64,000 nucleotides of DNA from Pipra filicauda (Eukaryota > Chordata > Aves > Passeriformes > Pipridae), in the NCBI RefSeq assembly GCF_003945595.2, contig NW_024104330.1, positions 1,108,366 through 1,172,365 on the forward strand, written 5' to 3'. Numbering within the stretch: position 1 is the first letter of the stretch; each line of letters starts with the position of its first letter. Under the pieces are notes generated by a model that was given only the letters and a program-made list of their open reading frames with translations, was not told the origin of the DNA and did no database searches. Positions 1 through 10,039 of this stretch are shown piece by piece. Made by a program: the position numbers and the translations under genes.

Positions 1-2699
1 GACCCCAATATCTTCAGGTTTTATATTTTTTACGATTTTTTTAAACTTTGTGTCTGTGATGCACAGCTGTGCATCACTGTGCCATGAGCTCCAAAATATG
101 CAACACTACCAGGCTTTATTAAATGTGGCTGTTCTTCACAGTCACAGGATGACTTTGTGGACCACTATGTGCCAGATTTATTTGAATCTGAGATAATTTT
201 TCAAGCAATCGTGAGTCTCCATGTCAGAGTCCTGACCTGGAAAATTTCTAGAGCATGACATCAGTGGTTATCTGTCTATAACATTTTATTTTACATAGTA
301 ATATACAAACCTATCATATTTCTATGGGAGAAAGCTCTCCATACAGGGAAAGTGGTTCAATCACGAAATAAGGGGAAGCACACTTTTAAGAGCAATATTT
401 ACATAATGGGTCAGAAGAAAGTAAACAATCCCTAGCCATGATAGACAGTTCTGATCTGAAGCTAAACCAGCTGCAAAGGGCCATGTCACTGTTCGGGGAG
501 TTTTATGCCTCTGTATTTATTTCTCTATTTACAGGGTAAGTGAATTGGCAGCCATTCTAGAAGGCTTCTTTTTCCCAACTCTACATACATACACTGTGAC
601 TAAATGAAATGTTTTCTGTTGCCATGACTACTGAGCCCTTTTTAAATTTGTCTTCCCTTTTGCATTCCCAATCAAGAAATTCTGCTAACCAATTAAATAC
701 TGAATAATACAGAGGAAAGTATGAAGACAAGTGTTCCACGTGTCCTCATCTTCAGCTCATTTGAATGCTGACTGGCTACCAAGAAGAGGACTTTCAAGTC
801 TAGAGGTTTCTAACTTTACTAATAAAAAAAACCACAGAGACTTCAGAGCAGCAGGATGTGTACAGGGCTTTTGATGCATGATACCATGTTAGTCAGCTTG
901 AAAAGTACCTGGAGGGCTGCAGCAATTCCAAGCAGTTTTAATTGCATTCAGACAATCTTGAATTATCACACTTTTCCCACCTTCCTGGCTCGAGCTCATT
1001 ATGTAAATCAGCTCCCTTCAGAACAGATCAGGCCTCTGTATACTTGTTTGAGTCACTAGCTGTCAAATCTTGACAAGATTGAGCATTAATGATTTGAATC
1101 ACAAAATTCTACTTTTCATCTGGGTAACCTAGCTAGCCAAGAAAGTATGACTTAATTTTTTTTTTATCAAATACACAAACAAATTCAGTAATAAAGTTAC
1201 ACTGAAGAAGTTCATTCAAAGAGAACAATTCTGAGATGTTTAAGACACACCTATTAGCATCGAGGTGTTTTTCAGAATAATGCTGACCAATACATTTTAA
1301 GATATACCTCATGTCATATATGTACTTTATATACTTTGTAAGACATATTTCATGATGTGCTTGAGAGTCACTTTGTGTGTTGGCAGTGGATGCCAGAGTA
1401 AACCATAGGAGCTGAAGAAAATCAATATAAACTGGCAAGGAATTATCCCCAACTGTTGTGCCTTCCACTTTCTCCATCAGTCCCTGATACAGAAGTAGGA
1501 TTCCCATAATGTAGAAGTCATTGCAGTATGTTTCTCTTACCTGACCATTGTTTCAGAGAGAAGTCTACCAACATAGAAGCAAAATTCATCCTCAAGTTTC
1601 TGTGGTGTAATGTGTTTTTTTACTGCCACAGCTGACTCATGCAGGCATAATCAAGCCCTAGAGCAATTAAGCTACTTTGGCCTTTCTAAGGCAGTTTAAG
1701 AGACAGATCCATTTCAGCACAATTCAAACAGCACCAAGAAAAGCTTTTATTATCCTGATTTATTGAGTTTTTCCATTTTTCTTTTATTTAAGTCCAATGT
1801 CTTGCATTCAATTTAATGACAATGATTCTGTAAAGCATTAAAACACCCTATGACTATTACAGGAACATTTACTGAGGTCTAATAAGAGACAAATCAACTT
1901 TTAATTTAAGCGTCTCAAAAATAACACAAGCAATAAATGGCTGATTATATATTTAATGATACTGTAACTTATACTGTACCAACAGAAAAAGCTTTTGCAT
2001 TTCCAGTTTAACACTATTGCATGTCATTATCATCAGGGAAAATGTTTATTATTATTCTAATTGGAAGCAGCAAGTTAAAATCCATCTTCATTTAAAAGCA
2101 AATAATGCTATTCAAATGCTTAATAAATATATATAACTCAAGGATTTTTCTGGAATTAAAGAGGTCTGTTTCCAAGCATGACTATAACACAGGACCAGAG
2201 GATATCATTGGAAGGCACTGTGGGACTCATTTCAGAAATGGATGTTCCAACCAGAAAAATATTATGGCCCAAATTCTGACTTCAGACATGTGTATATTTG
2301 CTTTCACAGAAAGAAGCATGCAAACAATATTTCTAATTGTAGAATTTAAATTTTCTTCCTAATCTTAGAAAAACTACATTTTCAGAGTGTCTCCCTTATC
2401 CAGGAGAATGTTGAGACTGTCTTCTTTTGTTCTCCTTCTAATGCTATGTTCCATATTTTTTTTATTTCTCCACTGTAAAACTTTTTTAAACTTTGCAAAC
2501 AAGATAAAGCCACAAAACTTCTTTTTGCTAATCTGTAAAAAATTGTAGAGACTAAGGAAGACAACCATAGAAATAAATCTTTATAGTTCATTCAATTCTG
2601 AAGGAAAGAAATAAATTGTCAAATTATTTCAATCTCTTTCCCCAAAAGAAAGGAAAATTGAGAACATTTGCAGGGGAAGTTAAAGTTTTGAAAGAAAAC
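1..2699. other. AT-rich unique sequence, no gene recognised
   Basis: I see no gene, exon or recognisable transposon here. The sequence is AT-rich with frequent stops in all frames. The longest open frame is 124 codons on the minus strand (1133-1507) and has no recognisable motif or supporting splice pattern. Runs such as the T-rich stretch at 2458-2464 are the only simple repeats. Confidence 0.6.
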
Positions 2700-2800
2700 C
2701 TTTCATTTTGCAACTGAAAAAGTGAGACACAAAGAGATTTAGTATCTGGCAGCAAAAGTGACAGCAGGAAGATGCACTTTTAAATCTTATTCTGTTGTCT
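2700..2800 (-). repeat. Ancient MIR/L3-type SINE-like remnant
   Basis: The segment TTTTGCAACTGAAAAAGTGA, followed by GACACAAAGAGATTTAG and, further on, CAGCAAAAGTGACAGCAGGA, resembles the reverse complement of the amniote MIR/L3-type tail (pattern: TTTTACAGATGAGGAAACTG then GAGGCACAGAGAGGTTAAG). Strong decay is expected for a repeat older than the bird-mammal split. The match is by eye, so the boundaries are approximate and the family name is tentative. Confidence 0.4.
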
Positions 2801-3080
2801 TTTCTTCATTCTGACACTAAGTGATTAACATGTGTTATTTTAGAGGACATAGGACCATTTCTCTGTATTCTGTTTCTAGCTCAGTTTGTACCTACAATTA
2901 TGTCCTCAAGTCCAATGCCCTGCAATTCCAGGAACCACTGCAATAGAAGTTTCATCTGAAAGTGTCTTTCAGGCACCCCTTCTTAAACTTCCCCCTGGCA
3001 TCTCATGACAGAGTAGACTTTTAGGAAAAGACCAAAAGCCACAATTACTGAGCAATGTAGGAAAGGGGGAAAGGTACAGT

Positions 3081-3206
3081 CTATTCTATTGTCTTATCAA
3101 GCAGATCCAGGGCTTCTTTGATGTCCATCACGGTGTTACCCGGGACACAGACACATTTTCCAATGCTGAGGTCCTTCTGCAGATTCAAATCCCATGGAGG
3201 TTTCTC
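3081..3206 (-). other. Candidate terminal coding exon, unidentified
   Basis: On the minus strand a good 3' splice site (CATCCTTCCTCAG, AG ending at 3207) is followed by 41 codons and a TAG stop at 3083-3081. The predicted peptide starts EKPPWDLNLQ, has a middle GKCVCVPGNT and ends with an amphipathic segment MDIKEALDLLDKTIE. The frame is also open a little upstream, back to a stop near 3250. I do not recognise the family. A 41-codon frame after a splice-like motif can arise by chance, no matching upstream exon was identified, and no clear nearby polyadenylation signal was found on the minus strand. This is a candidate only. Confidence 0.2.
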
Positions 3207-3712
3207 CTGAGGAAGGATGTCCAGCTTGGGTCCAAGGAATCTCTAAACATTTTAACTTTTCATGAGAATTGTCCAATATTACTTCATATAATTGTGCTTT
3301 GCTTGCAAAGATACTTAAATGGACAGGCGTGGTGATGGCAGCCACTCGTAAATGGCAGAGATACGACTGTCTATGGCAATCTACTCTGTGGTACTGTGAT
3401 GGCAACAATTAACCCATTACTGTTTCTAGTCTGCAATTCTTGCATTTGCTCTCTTCACTCCCTTTCATTTCTAAGAAAGTTCAGAGTTGATTTATTTTAT
3501 ATAAACTGCAACTGGCTCTAAGGAAAGGTAGACCTTTGGGTATGATTCACTGACAAGCTTATTTTCTTTCCTAAGAATTGATTTAACTATCAACGCAAAG
3601 GCTAAGACAGTTATTGAACCAGTTAAATGATTTAAAAATAGGGGACCGAGTGTTTGATCCATCAACAAACATCAGCACTGAGATTAAACCATCAAAAAGG
3701 CAAGGACTTCAA

Positions 3713-3733
3713 TTTTTTTTTTTTTTTTTTTTT
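3713..3733. repeat. Poly-T run (T21)
   Basis: This is an uninterrupted homopolymer of 21 T. No CR1-like sequence adjoins it, so it is probably a simple mononucleotide tract and not a retroelement tail. It could vary in length between individuals. Confidence 0.95.
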
Positions 3734-5499
3734 GTAAAGCCCATGTAAAGTTGTTTACACTTGAGACAAAGATTAAAGATGCTGTGAAATTTACTGTCCC
3801 TGCACTTAACTAGGGAACGTGGTAGAGTGGAGTGTTGGCGTGAATGCTGCCACTTCTGACACACTGTTAGCTTCCAAGTATGAAATACGTTCAGACAGTG
3901 CAGTACTATTTGTAAAGCTTATTGGGAAGGATATCAAATCATTCTGTTGTTTATTCAGTGAAGCTTAAGCACATCACCCTTGAGGTTATTCTGTGTCTTG
4001 CTTACACATCTTGACTTTCCTACACCTTTCTTTTGCAAAGTGTTTCTCTTATAAAGGACTTGTATTTACCTCCATGTTCAAACAACTTTGAACCATTTCA
4101 CTGTCGAGTAATGTAAATTATTCAATTCACAGCTAAGATTAAAAGCCATAAAAGCGGAGATTTGTAGTTTTCTACAGTCCACATTTGTTGCTGAAAGACA
4201 TGTTTAGAGAGTCTAGGGAGGATAAACAGGCAGTGGTCCATGTGATTCCTGCTGTCCTGGTGATCACATTTTATACCAACCTCCTATACTGTCCTGTTTT
4301 GTTTCTGTCATTCACCTGTTGCATTCTCTTTGTCTGTCAGGTTGAAAACTCACAGGACCAAAAAATTTTGGTTTGATAATTCTGTATCATAATCAAGTCA
4401 CTAACAGCATCAACTTGTGCATATGCATTTGCTGCAGATGAAGAGCATATATATTATTATCCTGTCCTAAGCATGGTATACATTTTCAGGAATTACAGTT
4501 GATTTAGAAGGCTTGGTATCTGAATGCCTTTCTGACCTGTTTTAAAAGATCCTGATCACCAAAGGAAGGAAAGATTGAGCACTTCTTGGGTTAAAAAAAG
4601 AAAAGAGAGAAACTTTCAGAGACTGGAAGCTGAATGTTTTAGTGCTTTGAAAATAATGCATATAAAAGCATGTCTGTTCCAGAAATTTCAAGCTTGAGCC
4701 CTACCTTACTTCAGAATAATCCTCTTTTCTGCACAGAGCATTACAATAAAACTAAAATACAATCAACGGAAAGCATTTAATATGAAAGAGGGTACATTAC
4801 AGCATGTAGTACATTAGAGCGAATTCAAATATTAATTTAAAGGTGGATCCTATTAGTGTCTGGTGGGGGTGTGTTTCCCTCTATATACTTGTTAACACTG
4901 CCTTACTTTCCAGAGCTGGTATACTCTCTGAGATGACAGAAACACCATCCCTTTCTTGATTTCAGATAACCACACCCACTTCTCATAAAAAGAAGGAGGG
5001 AATACTTCTTAATTAAAGCCAGGTGGGAGGTCTATGAAGATGCACATGAGCTTGCCCTAGGAAAAGAAACCCAGAAGATGTTGAGCACAGACACCATGAC
5101 CAGCCTGCAGCAATGGCACAGGAAAGGGGAAGAGTTTATAAACTACCTGTGTTCCAAGGCTGGGCAAGGGCAGCCCTCCCTTTCTGAAACTCAGCATCTA
5201 CCTGCACTCTGCTTGCACTACAGGGGCTGTGGCTGACTCGGGGGCTGTGTGATGCAGAAATACCATAGCAAAAGTACATCATACGGGCAGGGAGGTCTGT
5301 TTGGCCATCAAATGGGTGAAGATTCAGTACCAGCAATTCCACACCCAAGAGCTGTGAAGACACCCTTGTGGAAATCAAAAAGAAAGATCAAAGGCAGGCC
5401 TGAACAAGGAGTAGCACTCTCTGAAGTTACTACTTTCATTGTTTCTTTTGTGCTTCATAGTCTAGTACATCACAGTGGGGTTTTCATTCCTTTTTTTTT

Positions 5500-5526
5500 G
5501 TGTGTGTGTGTGTGCATGTGTGTGTG
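5500..5526. repeat. GT dinucleotide microsatellite
   Basis: A T run leads into about eight GT units, then GCAT, then further GT units. It is an interrupted dinucleotide repeat. Confidence 0.9.
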
Positions 5527-6629
5527 ATGTTCTTTCATCTTATTCGATGGATTTCCTCCTAGTTGTTCCAGTCCTTTTATGCCCTGAAACAGAGCTTAGG
5601 GCTACCTTGTTAAGGTGGCATCATGAACCTTCTTGCTGTAACACGGCATGACCTCACGCTGACATCTCTTGACAACAAAGCCCTGATTTAACTGTGAGCT
5701 CAGTCTCCAGGGCTCCATACCTGCAGAGTTCAGTTAGATTTACTGAGGTCTTACACCTTTCTGGGGGAAGAGGACAGGGTGAAAAGCTGCTGAGTGGGAG
5801 GGACAGAATACCCTGAGCTGAAGTTGGGTACGTGTCATATCACTCTTTAGTTCCACTTTAATTTCTGTCTCTGGGCTTAGACAGGGCATTTAATGTCGGC
5901 TGGTACTGGAGGTAATGATACCTCCAGGGGTAACCGTGGCATAAGGAATAGAATAAAATAGCATTGTATTCACAGAAAGAAGATAAAAAAATTACTTTTC
6001 TCCAAAGGTAGAGAAATTATCCCATACATTCCAAATAAACTATTTCAGGAGGAATATTCCAGTAAGAAAAATCATTATAAACATATTTATATATACACAC
6101 ATTACATTTATAAAATATTATAACCTTACTCCTTAAGACATCCAAAAAAACTTAACTTTGCCCTAGAAAACAGTTCAGGAGAATGTTAAAACAGCTGTGT
6201 GGCTTAACTGAGTGGTGTGTGCATTGTTAGGACTACGCTGAGAGATATGCCCAAGCTCTACAAGGCTGTGGCAGGGACACAAGGTTGCAAACCGGTATTG
6301 CAAGATCAGGGTTCCAGGGAGGTAAGAAATGGGGGCACTGAACTTCCTCAGACAGTTCCTACTTCCATTTTAGAATGGAATTATTGCTATGAGCTCATGC
6401 CATACCCCACCAATGCTTTTCTTTTGCCTTCTATCTGTCTTTCTCTGCTCTCTCAGTCCAGAAGATTGTTTTTTCCATGCACATAGAAAAACTTTACATT
6501 TCTTTTGAGGGGAAGGTCATAGATGTGTTAACCATTGATTCCCCTCTAATGTGTGAGAAGCAGGAAGGATTTTTGGACAGTGGTGAGATCCTCTTGTGCT
6601 GCGTGCCTACAGCTAGAGATGCTTTTACT

Positions 6630-6770
6630 ATAAAACAGGTACAACACAACTGTTAGCTCCTCTTTTTACGTGGTGAACAGAGGCACAGGAGAGTTAGAGT
6701 GAGAGCCATGAGCAGACGATCCCACAGCCTGATCCATATAATTCTGTGCTGTGGATTCTTCCCTCTTCAA
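6630..6770 (-). repeat. Ancient MIR/L3-type SINE-like remnant
   Basis: CTCCTCTTTTTACGTGGTGA followed by ACAGAGGCACAGGAGAGTTAG and then a decayed GAGCAGACGATCCCACAGCC resembles the antisense amniote MIR/L3 tail. That pattern has a 'TTTTACAG...GGAAACTGAGGCACAGAG' segment followed by a 'CCCAAGGTCACACAG' segment. The copy is diverged and its edges are uncertain. The match is by eye only. Confidence 0.45.
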
Positions 6771-6774
6771 AGGA

Positions 6775-7677
6775 AAAAAAACCCAACAGCCCTCGGGAGG
6801 GGGCTGGACCCTTCTTTGGCAGTCTGTGGCCAGCACTGCCAAAAAGGTAGTTCCCTGGTGACCAAAGATCTCCCTTGAACAGCATCTTTTCAGTCATGCT
6901 TCTAACTACTGAGAAAAAAAAGCGTTCATTGGCCCTGTCTGTCCAGGGAGGAGATGCCCCCCACTTTCCACAGATCCCTCCAGAAACATCACACGTTTGA
7001 TTTCTGTCTCCCACCTTTGGGAGACAAGGACCTTTGTCTGCAGGCCAACACCCGGCACATTTTTGAGCCCTCAGTAGAGAAATAACATGTGTCCACATAA
7101 AGAGCATGAGAGGGCTGTTTTACTGGGGCTTTTTAACATAGAGGGAGTTTACAACATCTGTCCTGCTGACAAGTTCACTGAGGAAAGTCATGAATGTTTG
7201 TGAGTGTGTAAAACAGGTGGGTTTTACACACTCACCTGTGAATCCAGTCCATAAATGGGATTCTTCTCTCTTGGGCCAAAGGCACTCACTGCTTTAACTG
7301 AAAATAACACAAATATCATCCACATCTGCAATCATAATTTCAAATAGCCACCAGGTTTCTCCAAAAGGTGCCCGTGTTCCAGGGTATGCAGGACTGACAC
7401 TTCATGAGCTTTATATTTCCAGTATGTGAAAAGCTGAATGTCAGTACAACATATAGCAATTGAGTGGCAGAACCTTAAGAGGATGTTGGGCACCACTTTT
7501 GTGTTTCCACTAAGGTTTTCTTCTTTGGTTCATAAGAGACAGTGGTCTCCATGATGGTTTACTGTCACAACCTTGCATGTGGTATTGTGCTCAGTTTAAC
7601 AGAAGACACTGACAAACGGATGAATCCTACATATAAAAGGAAGTGTCTACAAAGACATACTTCTTGACTTTTTACAG
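6775..7677. other. Unique sequence with one perfect hairpin, no gene
   Basis: No gene was recognised. A minus-strand open frame (6694-7107, 137 codons) overlaps the MIR-like remnant and has no recognisable domain. The only notable structure is the 15-bp inverted repeat at 7200-7235, listed separately. Confidence 0.55.
7200..7235. repeat. Perfect 15-bp inverted repeat with 6-nt loop
   Basis: GTGAGTGTGTAAAAC (7200-7214) is followed by the spacer AGGTGG and then its exact reverse complement GTTTTACACACTCAC (7221-7235). The flanks do not continue the pairing. An RNA copied from either strand would form a 15-bp stem. It could be a template-switch scar or a hairpin of no function. Nothing suggests a terminator, because this is not bacterial DNA. 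Confidence 0.95.
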
Positions 7678-8320
7678 GAAAAGACTTGGCTGCATCTCAA
7701 ATTCAGAAACTATGTCTTTATTCCATTGGCCCTTCTCCATGTACAGCAACAACCTGTGATGATGAGGAACTGCCACCACAGTACCCCTCTCCTTCCTGGG
7801 AGTACAAACGGATCTCAGAACACTGTCTCCACCGTAACAGCAAATATTCTCTTGGCTTCACTATTTATTTCCAGGAAGAGAAAAGACCCTCACGTGAAGG
7901 AGCCGACCAAAGCCTTAATTGCAATAATACCATTCAGTCTTTCTTCAGGGAGCCAAACTGGAGCATAATGATTACATTGAAGAGTACCTCAGAGAAAGAG
8001 GATGGAATAATCTAAGACAAATGAAGACTGGAAGCACAAGCTGACACTTTATCTTGCATTATAACCCATGGGATAGAAGGCACAAATACAGTAAATTACC
8101 TGTAAGATGTCTTTTCTTCCTAGAATGAATGACTTCTAAGACTCTGGCAATACAATGAAATGAATGAAAGATTCTCCCTTTCTGTTTTTAGAGGGCTGAG
8201 TAATAACTTACACTCTTCTTTGTACAGTAATACTTTAGTCAATATTTATAGAACAATGCAGTAAAGCAGCTTCAAATTTGTTCCCTATTTGATAATAAAT
8301 AAAGATGGTATTCAGATTTC
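7678..8320 (+). other. Candidate 3'-terminal exon, unidentified product
   Basis: A strong 3' splice site (TTCTTGACTTTTTACAG, AG at 7676-7677) opens into a frame that stays open to the TAA at 8013-8015, about 111 codons. The peptide includes DDEELPPQYPSPSWEYKR and SKYSLGFTIYFQEEKRPS. Two overlapping AATAAA signals lie downstream (8294-8299 and 8298-8303), so the arrangement is acceptor, open frame, stop, short untranslated region, polyadenylation signal. A second acceptor-like TTATTTCCAG lies inside at about 7865-7874. I do not recognise the peptide and see no upstream partner exon. It could be a lncRNA exon or a coincidence. The first in-frame ATG is far inside, so if coding it needs an upstream exon. 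Confidence 0.22.
8294..8303 (+). promoter_or_regulatory. Overlapping polyadenylation signals AATAAATAAA
   Basis: Two AATAAA hexamers overlap by two bases, 279 bases after the stop of the candidate exon beginning at 7678. The hexamer is common in AT-rich DNA, so the value depends on whether that exon is real. Confidence 0.25.
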
Positions 8321-9690
8321 TAGTTGCCTTTAAAACTGTCTAATCTTCTATTTTTATGTGATTTCAGTCTGAATAATTTAGTACCAGAAGAAAGCTTGTC
8401 CCAAACATATAAGGTCTCAAAACGTCCAGAAAGGAAATTTGAGAAGCAAAAGAAAATGTTAATTTGTGCAGTGTAACTAGATTTGGCACATCCAGACATT
8501 TTACCAAGTCGGGTCATAACTCAGGGACAAACCTTACTTCGTGTCCCTGTTGCTGATTATGTATAATAAATAAGAAAATGATAATTACAGTTGTTACTGT
8601 GGCAAGAGTTTCCAGTTCTTCATTCTTTCTGAGTGCCTTGCTTTGCCCTGCATTCAGCAGTTGCAACAAAATGCCCATGTCTCTCCTGCTCTTCTCAGTT
8701 TGAACTACAGCAATGGGTTACACCTGGATGTGAGAGTCATGGCTGTGGGAACAGAAAAGCATAGAGGTCCTTTATACTCCTTCAGCAGTTTTCTGTTCTT
8801 CAATTATGTCATATGTTCATAACTCTGGCCTTCTAAATCACTGACTTAATCTGTAATCTTAAGTGTTTTGAACTTCTGGAAAAAAACATATATAAATCTG
8901 CACTGAAAGGTGTCCTTAGCATGATTTATGTTTTAATATTCTGTACTATTTTCTTCATTTTTACGGGTTATCTAGCATTCACCTCAGGTCTCCCACCTCT
9001 TTCTGTTTTGCCCATGAGTGAGTGAACTACCAGAAATTTCACTACACTACTCTCCTCTCCAAATCACTTATTAAATCTCTTTGTATTCCTTGGAAGTAAG
9101 TAAAACTAGTCATATCCCTACAAAAGGATTTCTTATGTCACTCTTTTTTTTAATAGAAATAGATAAATCCATTCTATTTCTCTTCTGAAACCTAAATTCC
9201 ATCTAAAACTAAAGGAAGGAATCAATAAAAGTTAGTAACCAAACTTGAAAAAGCTGAAGTTGGACAAACTTCTGACCAATCCTGCAGAGCTACCACATAC
9301 AGGACAGCACTGTAATCCAAATCAATCTTGATTTACAAGAACTGTGTATCAGACCATGAAGCATCAGCCCATCCCATCACAACAGCATGGTTTTCCACCT
9401 CACCAGCTGTGCTGCTGACCTTCAGACCACGCACATCGCCACATTAGCTTATCAACTACATGATCAATCACTGCAATAATAATTGCAGTAGTCAGTGATA
9501 CTCTCCCTGACTTTATTTAGATTCATTGCTGGTGGATCTGCGTGACCCAAGGTCTCCTCCCTCAATGAACACATTACCGCCGTTATCTTTCTTTTGGTCA
9601 TTCATGAGTTTGACAAATGTACATGTTTCTTTCAAAAATACTCAACAAAAAAATAGCCAGAAAAAGAAGATTTTTGTATTGCTCTTTTTA
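8321..9690. other. Unique sequence, no gene recognised
   Basis: I see only AT-rich unique sequence here. One imperfect palindromic patch (ACTGCAAT / ATTGCAGT, 9470-9477 and 9482-9489) is the only structure. Confidence 0.55.
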
Positions 9691-9696
9691 TGATAA

Positions 9697-9996
9697 TTAG
9701 TTCCTTCTGGGCAGATAATAGACAATTAAATCTCCGCAGCACGAGTTAACCTTTACCAAAGCAATGGGCATGTAGCAGACTTCAGCAGGAAGCAGCTGAG
9801 CAACAAGGTAATAGACACCCTCCTCTGTGCAGCTGGTCCTCGCTCTGCACCATAATGAACCGTCTGTCTGAACTGGGGGGTCTTTGCCTTCAGCCTCTGA
9901 GATGCTCAAGTACCATCTGGACTTCAGTGACAGCAGACCGGAGGGAAGGACTGATTTGTTAGTCATTGTCTTCACACCTTTAAATCCTCTCTCCAT
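9697..9996 (-). other. Weak exon-like open frame, unidentified
   Basis: The minus-strand frame is open for about 99 codons from an ATG, and in fact from a stop near 10040. It is richer in CpG than its surroundings. The peptide includes KSRWYLSISEAEGKDPP and GVYYLVAQLLPAEVCYMP. A donor-like GTAAAG follows the CYMPIAL codons, and a weak acceptor-like TTACCAG precedes the frame. I recognise no family, and the frame is within the length expected by chance. Confidence 0.12.
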
Positions 9997-10039
9997 CTCT
10001 CCAAACTGGTAACTTAAGTTTCCTTCATTACTTCTCTAA

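Larger units (their letters stand above)
3210..6625. other. Gene-free stretch with a T-run and a GT repeat
   Basis: No gene was recognised. The stretch holds a 21-base T run (3713-3733) and an interrupted GT dinucleotide repeat (about 5500-5526). The open frames here (for example 5249-5527 plus and 5136-5378 minus) are short, mutually overlapping and without recognisable motifs. The plus frame simply runs into the GT repeat. Confidence 0.6.

Noticed and set aside
6694..7107. 137-codon minus-strand frame
   Set aside because: It overlaps the MIR-like remnant at 6630-6770 and has no motif.
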